The position numbers were made by a program, and so were the translations under genes. 64,000 nucleotides of DNA, from contig NZ_OZ026474.1 in assembly GCF_964020005.1 (NCBI RefSeq), forward strand, positions 124,001 through 188,000. Direction: 5' to 3'. Source of the DNA: Spiroplasma endosymbiont of Atherix ibis. Lineage in GTDB: Bacteria; Bacillota_I; Bacilli_A; Mycoplasmatales; Mycoplasmataceae. Positions 25,154-37,300 of this stretch are shown here, piece by piece (position 1 is the stretch's first letter; every line of letters begins with the position of its first letter). The notes below the pieces were generated by a model that saw only the letters and a list, made by a program, of their open reading frames with translations, did no database searches and had not been told where the DNA came from.

Positions 25154-25238
25154 CCGGAATTGGCGGAATTGGCAGACGCACCAGACTTAGGATCTGGCGT
25201 GGTAACACGTGGGGGTTCAAGTCCCTTATTCCGGACCA
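25154..25238 (+). tRNA. tRNA-Leu (TAG)
   Basis: A class II tRNA with a long variable arm (GTGGTAACACGTG region). Acceptor CCGGAAT/ATTCCGG, anticodon loop CTTAGGA, discriminator A and encoded CCA. Confidence 0.96.
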
Positions 25239-25249
25239 TAAAGAAACTT

Positions 25250-25272
25250 AATCACGAAAGTGATTTTTTTTA
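25250..25272 (+). terminator. Rho-independent terminator after tRNA-Leu
   Basis: AATCAC (25250-25255) pairs with GTGATT (25260-25265) around a GAAA loop, followed by T. Confidence 0.85.
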
Positions 25273-25386
25273 TATTTTGGAAATATTTTTAATTTTTAAT
25301 ATTTTTTATTTTTTTCAATATATATATGTAAATATTCTTATAGTGTGTTATTTAATAAAGTTTTAAAAATAAGGGGACTAATTATT

Positions 25387-26415
25387 GTGTTTAAATATAA
25401 AAAGTATAAATATAATTTTATAAAAATTATTATAACAATATTGTTATTACCAATAATAATTATAAAATAAAATAAAGTATTTAGTAAGTATAAGAAATTT
25501 TGTTATACTTACCCACGTTTTGGAAAAAATCAATCTAAAAATGGAGAATATAAACATTTAGAAACAGAAACAAATTGCTTGGAATATTATTATTGAGATT
25601 TAAAAAAAATGAATATAAAGCAAAACTCTTTTTTTAAGAAAAACTTACTAGAATTTTCAATTGATACTTCTAAAGGACCAATTAGTTGTTTGCAAGCAAA
25701 AAATAAAAATAGCAAGAAATGAGTTATTGGTTTGCATGGATGAACAGAAGATAAATATTTAGCTTTAAGACTTACAAGTCATTTTTATGATAATGGTTAT
25801 AATATATTAACTTTTGATTCTTTTGCTCATGTAAAAACTTATGGTGAAAATACTGATATAGGTTTTTCAAGTATAGAAATAATAAATTCAATAATTAATT
25901 TTTTAAAAACAGAAAATGATATATCTGTTATTGGATTAATTGGAAATAGTATGGGAGCATCAACTTCTATTCTTTATTCACAAGTTGGGAAATACAATGT
26001 TAATTGAGTTGTAGCTGTTTGTGGTTTTAGTGATATTAAAACACAATATAGATATTATGTTCAAAATAACTTTTAAAAAAAATCTTGATTATTTAATACA
26101 TTTAGATTTACTTCTAAATTTAGTAAATTGACAAAAACAAAGCAAAGTAAATATAATTTACTTAAAAAAATGAAGGAGAATAAAAATATACCTATATTTT
26201 TTATTCATGCAAAAGGAGATACTTTTATTCCTTTTGAAATGAGTTTAACTATGTTTAATAAAAAAATAAAGTTTGAAAATAATGCATTAAGTCAATTTTG
26301 AAATCCTACAGGATCAGAACATGTATATGTTTTAAGTGATTATAATGATCAATATATTTCAAAGACTTTATTTTTTGCAAAAGAAAGTGAGAAAAATAAA
26401 AATGAAACAAAATAA
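25387..26415 (+). pseudogene. Decayed alpha/beta hydrolase
   Basis: GTG 25387 follows AAGGGGA and opens a membrane-anchored alpha/beta hydrolase frame of 342 codons. The oxyanion region LHGWTEDKY, the FDSFAH motif and the nucleophile elbow GNSMGAS are all still readable. HAKGDTFIPF and the C-terminal SEHVYV probably supply the acid and His. Two in-frame TAA codons break it: 25468-25470, directly after the N-terminal anchor, and 26074-26076, after the nucleophile. The missing product was probably a lipase/esterase-like enzyme. The 3' end overlaps the next broken gene by 14 bases. Confidence 0.88.
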
Positions 26416-27787
26416 AAAAATGGGTTTTTGAACTGTACTTGCTTTAACTCTTACAGCAACTATTGGCTCAAGTGTAATAATATCGTTTTCAAGTGTTTTT
26501 GATTCTGTAGTTAATAATCCTCTTCTTATGATTATTGCCTGAGTAGTAGGGGGATTAATTATTTTACCTGAAACTTTTTTAATGGTTGAACCTGCAATTT
26601 CTTTTAAAGAAAATGGAACTAATTATTATTGATTAAAAAGATCAAATTAAAAAATAATGGCTTTTTGATTTGGATGAGTATTAACTCTTTTTGTATCTGC
26701 AACTGATATAGCAACAAGTTCTTTAGCATTATCTACTATAACAGCAATTCTTTTAAAAATTGATAATATATATTTTATAAAGTTTTTTGCTATAGCAATA
26801 TTAGCTGTTATTGGTTTAACACAAATATTTATAAGAAATAGTTCACAAGTTACGCAATTTATTTTTTTAGTTATTAAAAGTTTGCCAATTGTTTTAATTA
26901 TTATCTTAGCAGTTATTTTTGGAACAAGTGATAATTTATTAAATGGAAAAACTATGACTGAAAATTTAACAAAAATTTACATTTCATCTTTAATGTTAAT
27001 TCCAGCTATAACTTTAACTTTATTTGCTTATTCTGGAACTGAGGTTCCCACATATGTTGCATGAGAAATTGATAAACCAGAAAAAATAATTCCTAAATCA
27101 ATTTTGATAGGAGTTGTTATTGTTATTGTAATTTACTTAATTTATATTATTGCAATTCTTTCAATTGCTAAAAATTCTAGTGATTTAAAGCAAAATGGAA
27201 TTGCTGGATTTAGTTTAATTCCTAATTGGGTTAAAATTATGTTTAATGTACTTGCTATACTACTTTTTGCAGGTTCTATAAATTCATTTTTACTATATCA
27301 GTCAAGATTAGTATATAAAATGGCAGAAGAAAAAGATTTATATAATGTTTTTCTAAAAACTAACAAATTTTCAGGTCAACCGTATTTATCAATGTTATTA
27401 CTTATGTTGATTGCAGTATTTTATATTTTATTTAATCAAATAATAGAATTACTAAATTATTTTGCTCTTACTGTTAGTTTACTAAAAGTTTTAATGATTA
27501 CAAATATAATTAACTTAAGAAAAAAAGATGAAAGTTATGTAAAAATTTATAAACCTTGAGTTTTTTGAACTCTTGTAGTTTTTGGCTATTTAACATGTTT
27601 TATAGCATTAGCAGGTTCTATAATTAATCTTGTATATATTGTAAATGCTACAGGCATTATTGAAATTTGAAAACCATTAGTTATAATTCTTTTAATATTT
27701 CCAATAGGTTATTTGAAATTTTATTTGGAAAAAAGAATCACAGATAAATCAAATGAAAAAATAAAAATTAAAGAGCAAAATTTATAA
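26402..27787 (+). pseudogene. Amino acid permease (APC superfamily) with one premature stop
   Basis: An APC-type transporter frame of 461 codons starting at ATG 26402, inside the end of the hydrolase gene. The first helix has TATIGSSVIISFSSVF, and later helices include LTLFAYSGTEVPTYVAWEIDKPEKIIPKSIL, quoted here as TLFAYSGTE and DKPEKIIPKS, a family hallmark. A single TAA at 26648-26650 (after LKRSN) interrupts it. Everything downstream stays in frame with about ten further helices, so the loss looks recent. The substrate is not readable. It may be counted as functional only if that codon is a sequencing error. Confidence 0.85.
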
Positions 27788-27963
27788 AAAATTAATTTTA
27801 TGTTGCTTTTTTCTTTTTAATTATATATATATTAATTTTTAAGAAAAGTTTGGAGAAATTATTAAAAATATTATGTTTGTAATACAAGTTAATAAAATAT
27901 ATTTGAAAAATTCATTAATTTCTTACTCTTTTCAATTTTCTAAATTATTTATATTTAATTAGT

Positions 27964-27989
27964 CAACCATTTTAATGGTTGTTTTTTTT
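27964..27989 (+). terminator. Rho-independent terminator in the 27788-28020 gap
   Basis: CAACCAT (27964-27970) pairs with ATGGTTG (27975-27981), followed by eight T. It lies 32 bases before uraA and 177 bases after the permease pseudogene, so it might also act as an attenuator of uraA. I see nothing else in this gap. Confidence 0.7.
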
Positions 27990-28020
27990 GTAAATTTTTT
28001 AGTAATAGAATGAGAATAAT

Positions 28021-29439
28021 ATGGAAGAAGAGAAAAAAATAGATTTAGTTCTTGAACCACATCAAAAACCTAAAAATTTTGGTCAATGAGTAACTTTATC
28101 TATTCAACATGTATTTGCTATGTTTGGTGCTACAGTTTTAGTACCAATAGTTATTAGTCAAATAGCAGGTGAAGAGGTTATTAATATTTCTATGGCTTTA
28201 TTTTGTTCTGGAGTTGGAACATTAATTTATATAGCTTTAACATTGGCAAAGGTTCCAATCTATTTAGGAAGTAGTTTCACTTATATGACAGTGCTTGGAG
28301 TAGGTTGAAAACAATGACACAATTCAATTTTTATTGCAGTTTTTGCAGTTGGTGTTGTTTATATAATTATTGGATTTATAATTCATTGAACAGGTATTAA
28401 ATGAATTAAAAAAGCTTTTTCACCAATAGTAGTTGGTCCCATAATAATAACTATTGGTCTTAGTGCAGTTCCAAGTGCTCTTGGAAATATTGGATTTGCA
28501 GCTGGAACATCTGTAAATGATGATGGCAGTGTTTCAAATGCATGAGGTAATTATCCTCAATGATTGGCGATTATAATTGGTCTTATAACATTTTTAGTTG
28601 CTACAATTTGTATGTTAAAAGCTAAAAGTTTTTTGAAAGTAATTCCAATTCTTATAGCTTTAGTAATTGGATATATATTGTGTATAATATTGCATTTTAG
28701 TTTAATAAAAACTGATTATAATATTATTAAAATCGATTATATTACAGATACAAAGAAATGAGAATGATATCCTAGTTTTAAAAAAATATGAGATGTTGAT
28801 CCAAAAACAATTGGTCCAGCTCTTGTAGCAATTGTTCCAATATCAATGGTTATAATGGTAGAACATTTATGAGATCATATTAATATTGGAGCTATGACAG
28901 GAAGAGATTTTGTAAAAAATCCTGGAATAAGCAAAACATTAATAGCTGATGGAGTTGCAATGAGTTTTGCAGGATTAATTGGAGGACCATCAAATGCAAC
29001 TTATGCAGAAAATACTAGTGTGGTAGGTTTAACAAAAGTTGCAAATGTTTGAGTTACTGGTCTTGCTGCTATATTTGCTATTATTATGAGTTTTATTGCT
29101 CCTGTTAATCAACTAATTAGAATGATTCCAGCTCCAGTAATGGGAGGCATAAGTTTAATGTTATTTGGAATGATAGCTTCAAATGGAATTAAAATAATGA
29201 TAGATGCAAAAGTTGATTTAAAAAATGCAAAGAATCTTGTTATTATATCTGTAATTTTGGCTATTGGTGTAGGTATGTCAATAATGCAAAAAGATATTGA
29301 ATTAGGTTCATTCCATATTACAGGATTATTCTTAGCGACATTTTTAGGAGTAATTTTAAATTTATTACTTCCTAATCATGATAATAAAGGTCTTTTAAGT
29401 ATTTTTAAAAAATCCAAAAATAATGTAAAAAATAAATAA
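28021..29439 (+). CDS. uraA: Uracil permease (NCS2 family)
   Basis: Imports uracil, probably by proton symport, for pyrimidine salvage. The product is 472 residues with about 14 membrane segments. Family marks are SIQHVFAMFGATVLVP near residue 37, the central MVEHLWDHINIG segment with the substrate-binding Glu, and GGPSNATYAENTSVVGLTK. The start is ATG 28021. I see only a weak RBS (AATGAGAATA). The gene stands alone between two terminators. Confidence 0.9.
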
Positions 29440-29458
29440 AGAAATTAAAAAAATAATT

Positions 29459-29492
29459 AAAAGTGATTCTTAATAAAATAGAATCGTTTTTT
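29459..29492 (+). terminator. Rho-independent terminator after uraA
   Basis: AAGTGATTCT (29461-29470) pairs with AGAATCGTTT (29480-29489), with two G-T pairs, and is followed by T. Confidence 0.7.
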
Positions 29493-29528
29493 AATCTATA
29501 ATTTATATTAGTAAAATGAGGTGAAAAG

Positions 29529-30362
29529 ATGAAATTAAAAGAGAATGTTCTTATTTTTTCAGATTTAGATGGGACTGCTTTAGCTAGTAACCATAATTTT
29601 AGTAAGGAAACTAAAGAAATTGTAAAGAAAATATATAATAAAAATTATTATTTTATACCAGTAACAGCAAGGTGTACAATGGATACATTTGAACAACAAT
29701 CAATTTATCTAGAATTAGATAAATTAAAAGGTATTGCAGCTGCCAATAATGGAACTCATATATATGATTTCAAGGAAAATAAATGAATTAAACAAGAATA
29801 CATTAATAAAGAAACTTTAAGAAAAGTTTTTGATATTACTTATGGAAAAGTAGGAAAATATAAAGTTCATTTTATTGGAGATGATACTTATTATGTTTAT
29901 GGAGAAGGACAAAATTCGAGGTATTGAAGTGATATTATGAGAACTGAATATAAAGTTGTTCAAAACTTTAAAGATATAGATAAAAAAATTAACCATATTA
30001 CTATAATTCTTGAAAAAAATCCAAGTATTCAAAGTATTGAAGAATTTTATAAAGATTTTTCAAGTATTTTAGATGCACTTGATATAATTAAATATACAGA
30101 TAGAGTTTATGAATTAGCAATTAAAGGAGTTCATAAAGGGTCTGTAGTTAAAGAAGTCTTAAATCATTTAGGATTAAATGAATCAAATACATCAACATTT
30201 GGATTTGGAGACAATTTTAATGATTTTGAATTAGCTACAAAAGTTGATGTTTTTGTAGCAATGGAAAATGGTTTACAAGAACTAAAAAATATAGCAGCAT
30301 TTACAACCAAAACAAATGATGAAAATGGTGTTGTTGATTTTATTGAAAAATATATATTATAA
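29529..30362 (+). CDS. Cof-type HAD hydrolase
   Basis: A 277-residue HAD-superfamily phosphatase of the Cof (C2B cap) type, expected to act on sugar phosphates or cofactors such as FMN. Motif I is FSDLDGTAL with the nucleophile Asp. Motif II is the Thr of FIPVTAR, and motif IV is FGDNFNDFELA. The start is ATG 29529 behind GAGGTGA. It forms a short operon with trxA (13 bases downstream) and a second Cof-type gene. The two HAD proteins are only distantly alike, so they are probably not a recent duplication. Confidence 0.9.
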
Positions 30363-30375
30363 AGGAGAAAGAAAA

Positions 30376-30681
30376 ATGGCAGTAAAAGTTATTAATACAG
30401 TAGAAGAATTTGATGAAGAAATAGCAAAAGATGCAACAGTTGTTGATTTTTATGCTGAATGATGTGGTCCATGTAAAATGATGGCACCAATATTTGATTT
30501 AACTTCAGATGAAGAACAATCAATTAATTTTATTAAAGTTGATACAGATAAATTACCAGAAATAGCACAAAGATATAATATTATGTCTATTCCAACTTTA
30601 ATTTTGTTTAAAAAAGGGAAAGTTTCTAAACAAAATAGTGGATTTATGTCAAAAGATATTTTAAAGCAGTTTATAAAATAA
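30376..30681 (+). CDS. trxA: Thioredoxin
   Basis: A 101-residue thioredoxin, the dithiol reductant for cytosolic proteins. The active site WCGPC occupies residues 29-33, with Trp29 encoded by TGA. The cis-Pro loop IPTLILFKKG is present. The start is ATG 30376 behind AAAGGAG. It lies between two HAD phosphatase genes, with gaps of 13 and 21 bases. Confidence 0.96.
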
Positions 30682-30702
30682 AAAATAGGAGAGTTAAACA
30701 AA

Positions 30703-31518
30703 TTGATTAAATTAATAGCACTTGATGTTGATGGAACATTAGTTAAGAAAAAAAATAGAGTTTCAAAATCAAATATAGAAACAATTAATGAAGCAAGAAA
30801 AAAAGGAATAAAAATTTGTATTGCAACAGGAAGAAATATAACTAGAACACAAAGAGTTGCTAAATTAATTGGTATTGATTTAGCACAAGAATATTTAATA
30901 ACCCTTAATGGTGGAGCAGTTTATAAGTATGATAAAAATGCTAATTTAACTTTAATAGAAGAACATTTATTTACTTTAGAGGATTTTAAGTTTATTTATA
31001 ATAAAGCTAAAGAAAATAAGTTAAGTACTTTTAGTTATGCAAAAGATCCAAAAATTTCTTATGTCGTTAAAAAAAATCTATTTACCTATATTTTAAAAAA
31101 AGTTTCACATAGAAAACTTATAAAATATGATAGAGATACAATAAAAGATACTTCATATAAGATAATAGTTTATGGAAATTCAAAGGGTATTGCTAAATTA
31201 AAAGAAGAAATTAAAGATAAGGAATATGAAATGTTCTCTTGGAGCTATGTGCCACATTCTTCAAATATAGAAATAAACCCAAAAGGTGTTGATAAGTTGT
31301 ATTCATTGCAAAAAGTTGCAAAAGCTTATGGAATAAAACCAGAAGAAATTATGTATTTTGGAGATGGAGATAATGATAAAAGATCTTTAAATTGAGTCGG
31401 TCAAGGTGTTGCAATGCGAAACTCAAAAAAGGATTTAAAAAATGTTGTTAAGAATATAACCAAATCAAATAAAAAACATGGAGTTGCTTATTGAATAAAA
31501 AAAGACATTTTAAATTAA
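30703..31518 (+). CDS. Cof-type HAD hydrolase
   Basis: A 271-residue Cof-family phosphatase beginning at TTG 30703 behind AGGAGAG. Motif I is LDVDGTL, motif II is IATGRN, the conserved Lys is in NPKGVDK, and motif IV is FGDGDNDKRSLNW, where the Trp is a TGA. C-terminal VAMRNSKKDLKNVV and HGVAYWIKK are typical of the family. No ATG near the N terminus would keep motif I, which supports the TTG start. It is the last gene of the HAD-trxA-HAD set. I see no clear terminator after it. Confidence 0.9.
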
Positions 31519-32080
31519 AAACATTAGAATAAGTATAATAAATCAATCTATTAATGAATATATAATGTTATTTAAATTATGGTTATTAATAATAAATTTT
31601 ATTTTTACGATAATAATTTATATGCTTATTATGGTATATAAGAGCTATAAACAGTTATATTTTGTTTTGATATCAAAGCTTTATTAAAATATTACTATAA
31701 AATAAAATAGTTTTAAAAAATATTTTGGAAGTAAAAAACTATATAATATTTTTTAATCTATTTAAGAAAATATCTAATATAATTAAAAGTAAGTTTAAAT
31801 AAAAAAACAAGTTTTCTTTTATTTAAAAACTAAGCTATTTATTTTCAAAATATATGATTATAGATTATGAATTGCAGAAATTTTTAAATTTATTATCAAT
31901 TTTAATACTAAACCTTATTTTTACTGCCAATGAATGAATTAAACTCAATGTTTTTAATTTGTTAGATTTGTTGTTATTTGATTTGTTGATAAAATAACGA
32001 ATAAAGTTTTTTGGAAGAAATATTATTTTCTTTTATACTTTTATAATCTATTTTTATATATAATAATGTTATGCAAAAAT
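31519..32080 (+). other. 562-base AT-rich region without recognisable genes
   Basis: I read both strands and found no frame with normal codon use, no tRNA and no transposase remnant. Near its end is an AT-rich, -10-like stretch (TATATATAATAATG around 32056-32069), a likely promoter for the leader ORF and the pot operon. The rest may be the residue of a deleted gene or a long 5' untranslated region. Confidence 0.5.
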
Positions 32081-32094
32081 AAGGGAGAGTTACT

Positions 32095-32220
32095 ATGAAT
32101 TTAAGAAAAGTAATAAATATTAATCAATATTTAATTTCAGAATGATTTAATGTAGTAATTACTCGTGTTGAATGGTTTGAAAAAGTTTTAGAGACTGAAA
32201 TGCTCCTCCTGATTGCGTAA
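32095..32220 (+). CDS. 41-codon leader ORF upstream of potA
   Basis: ATG 32095 follows a strong AAGGGAGAG (32081-32089) with ideal spacing. The frame is open under code 4 for 41 codons to TAA 32218-32220, and the peptide starts MNLRKVININ. It uses TGA for Trp17 but TGG for Trp28, which is rare in this genome. The stop codon lies in the 5' arm of a hairpin, and the CT-rich codons just before it can pair with the potA RBS. These points fit a regulatory leader peptide. A chance ORF cannot be excluded. Confidence 0.5.
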
Positions 32221-32269
32221 TGAATTTTAATAAAATTACGCGTTAAAAATTTAATATTTTTTAAAGGAG
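32203..32269 (+). promoter_or_regulatory. Candidate RBS-sequestering leader structure of the pot operon
   Basis: CTCCTCCT (32203-32210), inside the end of the leader ORF, is complementary to AGGAG (32265-32269) in the potA RBS. It can also pair partly with the leader's own GGGAG. Between them GCGTAAT (32215-32221) and ATTACGC (32235-32241) form a perfect 7-bp stem that contains the leader stop codon. No T tract follows, so control would be at translation rather than by termination. The function is inferred. Confidence 0.45.
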
Positions 32270-32277
32270 AACATATT

Positions 32278-33336
32278 ATGAACAACAATAATAATATTTT
32301 AGAGATTAGAAATCTTACTAAAAGTTATGATGGAAAAGTTGTTTTAAAAGGTGTTAGTTTTAATATTAAAGAAGGAGAATTTATAACTCTTTTAGGACCC
32401 TCAGGGTGTGGAAAAACAACTACTTTAAATATAATTGGAGGAAGAGAAAAACAAGACTCTGGTGAATTATTATTTGAAGGAAAAGATTTAGCACCCATTC
32501 CAAGTAATAAAAGACAAATTAACACAATCTTTCAAAACTATGCTCTTTTCCCTCATTATGATGTTTACGATAATATTGCTTATGGATTAAGAATCAAAAA
32601 AATGAAAGAAGATTTAATTACAAAAGAAGTAATGCAATATATTAAAAAATTTTCATTAGAAGGTATGGAAAATAAAAGAGTTCATGAGTTAAGTGGTGGA
32701 CAAAAACAACGTGTAGCTATTGCAAGAGCTCTTATTTTGAAACCAAAAATATTACTTTTAGATGAACCAATGTCAGCTCTTGATGTTCAATTAAGAAAAA
32801 GAATGCAAGATGAATTAAAAAAATTACAAGAAGAAATTGGAATTACTTTTATTTTAGTTACTCATGATCAAGAAGAAGCTTTGAAATTAAGTGATAGAAT
32901 TGTAGTTATGAATAATGGACAAATTCAACAAATTGGTTCACCAGAAGAAATTTATAATGAACCAGAAAACAGATGAGTTGCTAATTTTATTGGTGTTTCA
33001 AATGTAATTGCTGATGGAGAATTTGTAAAAGATTTAAAAGTGAAATTTGATGGAAAAGAATTTGATTCTACTGATAAAGGTTTTGGAGAAAATGAAACTA
33101 ATATTGATATAGTTTTAAGACCAGAAGATTTGCAAATACTACCACCAAATAAAGGCTATTTTAATGGTATTGTAGAAAATATAATTTTTAAAGGTGTGCA
33201 TTATGAAATTACTATTAAAACAGAAAATAGATTTTATACAGCACATACAACAGAGTTTCATAATTTTGATAAAAAAGTTTCTATTAAATGAAATCCAGAA
33301 GATTTACATGTAATGTGAAAAGAAATTGATGAATAA
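32278..33336 (+). CDS. potA: Spermidine/putrescine ABC transporter ATP-binding protein
   Basis: ATPase that powers polyamine import. The product is 352 residues from ATG 32278 behind AAAGGAG. It has Walker [10 protein letters not shown], a Q-loop ([12 protein letters not shown]), the signature [15 protein letters not shown], Walker B ILLLDEP and the switch His in [11 protein letters not shown]-terminal regulatory beta domain (TOBE-like, with VLRPEDLQI) follows from about residue 240. The stop overlaps the potB start by 8 bases. First gene of potA-potB-potCD. Confidence 0.96.
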
Positions 33337-34339
33337 TTTAAATAACGAAAAAAACATTATTGATCAACAAAATAATGTTGAAGTTGAAAAAGAATTAGAC
33401 GACATTGAAAACATTGAATCAGAAGGAACAGAAATAGAAATAGAAGTACCAAAAATTAAATTTAAAGATAAAATAGCTGAATTTAAAATAGTAAAAGGAC
33501 TTAAAGGAAAAGCTTGACCTATATTATTACCTTTTATAGTAGTTATGGGATTTTTAGTTGTGCTTCCTCTATTAGGAATTATAATATTCTCAATTGTTGA
33601 AGCAACAGGAAATAGTATAAAGTTTAAAATAGATTTTTCAAATCTTGTAAATTTTTTAACATCAGGATCTATACTTTATGTACTATTTATATCTTTACTT
33701 TATGCTTTTATTGCAAGCATAATTTGTGTAGCTTGTGCTTATCCAATAGCTTTGATTATGGCACAATTAAAAAATAAAATGCTTGCAAAAAATGTATGAG
33801 TATTAGTAACATTGCCAATTTGAATAAGTATGATTTTAAAGATACTTGGACTTAGAAGTTTATTCTTGTTAATTTCTCCAGGTTCTTTGGGAACTCCAAT
33901 TGCAGTTATTATAGGAATGGTTTATATGTTTTTACCTTTTGCTATATCTCCAATTTATAATGCAATTGAAAATCAAGATAGAAATTATTATTTAGCAGCA
34001 CTTGACTTAAAGGCAAGTAAGTCAAAGGCTTTTTGACATACAACTTTTAGACAATCATTGCCTGGAGTTTTAGCTGGATTTACTTTAGTCTTAATCCAAG
34101 CAGCAACTTCTTTATTAATTGTTAGATATATGGGTGATGGTAAGATTAAATTAATAACTTCAATTATTGAGAATTACTTTTTTAGAGGTACAGACTTTAC
34201 ATTTGGAGCAACAATAGCAATTGTTCTTGCTTTGCTTTTATTTGCTATTATGGGAATTATGAAATTAATCTCAAATAAATTTGAAGTGAAAGGAGCATCA
34301 AAAAAATGAAAAAATTCATCAAATCAAGTTACTTCTTAA
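33329..34339 (+). CDS. potB: Spermidine/putrescine ABC transporter permease PotB
   Basis: A membrane subunit of the polyamine importer, 336 residues under code 4. An unusual acidic N-terminal extension of about 50 residues (rich in Glu, Asp and Ile) precedes the six-helix permease domain. The coupling-helix region is LAALDLKASKSKAFWHTTF, equivalent to the EAA loop. ATG 33329 is preferred to TTG 33326. TGA at 34307-34309 is Trp, so the frame runs on ten more codons to TAA 34337-34339 and overlaps potCD by 34 bases. A code-11 annotation would truncate it. Confidence 0.93.
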
Positions 34340-37300
34340 TAATAATGACATTTATTTATGTGCCAATAGCTGTTATGATTGTTTTTTCATTCAATTCTGG
34401 AAATAGTACCAGTAGTTGAAGCGGATTTAGTTTATCTTGATATTCAAAGTTAGTTGCAAATTCACCATTTATGAAATCAATATTAGTTTCATTATTTGTT
34501 GCTATGATATCAACTTTAATATCATTGGTAATTGGAATGATGGCTGTTGTGGGACTTACAAAAATTAGAAAGAGATCTGCAGATAATTGAGTGAGAATTG
34601 CAAATATTCCTTTAGTTAATGCAGATGTAATTACAGCTGTAGGCTTAATGTTACTATTTGTTCTTGCAGGAGTAAAATTTGGAATAGTAACTTTAATTGC
34701 AGCTCATGTTTCATTTAATGTGCCTTATGTAATTATTACAGTTCTTCCCTTTATGAATAGAATAGATAAAAATATTCTTGAAGCATCAAAAGATCTTGGG
34801 GGAAATCAAAGACAAACTTTTTATAAAGTAGTTCTTCCAATTTTAACTCCTTGTATAATTACTGCAGCTGCAATTTGTTTTGCAATGAGTTTTGATGATT
34901 TTATTATTTCTTATTTTACAGGAGGAGGACAAACAAACGTTTCTACTTTTATTTATACTGCTAAAAGAATGCAACCGTATATTAATGCTTTTGGAACATT
35001 ATTAGTAGCTGCAATTGTATTTATTATTTTAATTTGAAATATAATTCAATTTTCTTTACAAAAATCTAAAGATATTAAATTGCAAATTAAAAAAGGTGAG
35101 TATAAAATTAAAACAATTAGTAAGATAGAAAATGAAATTAAATATTTACAAAAATGTCTTTTAACAGGAACAAAAATACAAAAATCTAAAAATCTAAAAC
35201 TTTTAGTGCAATATAAATTATTAAAATTTCAATTAAAAATATTAAATAATAAAAATAATAATAAGAAAATTAGTAAATTAGAATGAAAAAAAGCAATAAT
35301 TACTGATGAAATTAAAAGTGAAAAAAGATATTTTACAGTATTTAAAAAATTAAATATTAAAAAATCTCAAATAGAATTAAAGATCTCAAAAATGAATAAT
35401 GAGAAAAAAATTAAAAAATTTAATCAAGTTTTAGCAAAGCTTGATCAAAAAATTAATAAATATGAAAAAGAAATAGAGTGAATTAATAATAGAAATGAAC
35501 ATGATAAAGAAAGAGTTTTAGAAATTGGTCAAGAAATTATTGATTTAAAAGAAGAACTACAAGCATTAGAAAATCCAACTTCTAAATTAACTTCTTGATA
35601 TAATAAAAAAATTAAAATTCTTTCAATTAAAAGAGATAGATTGTTAGAAGGAAGAAATCAATATAAATTAAGAATGACTATTGAAAAACTTGCTTTAATG
35701 CAAAAAGAAAATGTTGAAAAAAGTGATGCTAAATATGCACAATATAAAGAAATTAAAGCAAGAGTATTTAGAAAAATTTCTTTAGTTGAATTAATAGATA
35801 AACAAATAGAACTTTTAAATAAAGAAGATATTAATTACAAAACAAAATTAAAAGAATTAGAAAGCTTAAAAGAAACAAAATTAAAAGAGACATTAGAAAA
35901 ATTAAGCTCTAAATTAACTTTAAAAGAAGAAAAACTTGATAAAGTTAATAATTATGTAAAAGCTAAAAAAGATAAATATTTTCCAGATGTTTTAGAAGAA
36001 AATTATGTTCCAAAATCAAATAAATGAATTAAAAGAAATTGAAAACAACTTATAATGGGAACAACTATATTAACATCATTTTCTTTATTAACAACAGCAT
36101 ATATTATGAATAATGTTTATGATTTAGTTATTGGAAATTGAGGAAGCTATATTGATATAAACTTAATTACAAAATTTGAAAAAAAATATGGTTATAAAGT
36201 TAATTATCAACAATATGATTCTAATGAGTCATTATATAACAAAACTTATACATTTAATTATGATATTATGGTCCCAAGTGATTATATGGTTCAAAAGTTA
36301 GCTACTGAAGGTGGTTTACAAAAAATTGATTGATGTAAAGTAGAAAATGTTGTAACATCACAAAAAAATAAAGTAAGTAATTGTGAAAATTCACAAATTC
36401 CTTCAGTAGAAAATAGGTTAACTTACTATAAAACTATTGAACAAGCTCATCAAAATTATATTTTTAAAGATACAAATGGAGAGGATACTAATTTAATAGA
36501 TTATTCAATTCCATGATTTTGAGGAGATGTAAGAATTGTATTTAATTTAGCTGATTATAAAAATGGTAAATTTATATATAATGATAAATTAAAAAAATTT
36601 CTTTTAGATAATAATTTAATTGAAAAGGGTGAAACAGAAAATGAACCATTTTCTGTTGTAGAAAGTAAATTATCATGAAACATTCTTTGACAAGCTGCAT
36701 CACAAGGATTTAATCTAGCTTTAAATGAAGATCCAAAAAATGTCTTTATGTATGGATTTCAAAAATTATATGGAACAGTTGAATCTAAATCAAGTTTAGA
36801 AGTAGGGAATAAAAAACTTACTAAGCAACAACAAATAGATGAAGTTTCAAAAGAAATTGAAAAACTTGTAAGTTATAAAAATGTAGGATTATTTGGAGAT
36901 GAATTAATTGATAAAGTTCATGATAAAGATTTTGATATAGCAGTTGTCTATAATGGAGATTTAATTTATGCAAATCAAGATGATTATGAAACTAGTACAG
37001 AAGTTGAAGAAAATAATTTATTTGTTTATAATAATGAAGAAGAAAAAAATGATTTTAAATTTACAATGATTTCTGGAGTTCCAGCATCACCATTAACTCA
37101 AAAAGTAATTGTAAATGATAAAGAAAGAAAAGAAGAATCTACAAATTTATGAAGTGATAATTTAGTAATTTCAAGTACAAATAATCGTTTAAAAGCTACA
37201 TATGATTTTATTAACTTTATGTACAATGTTGAATCACAAAAAGCACTAATTGATGAAACAGGAATGCCTACTGGTTTTGAAGAAATGATAAAATATGGAG

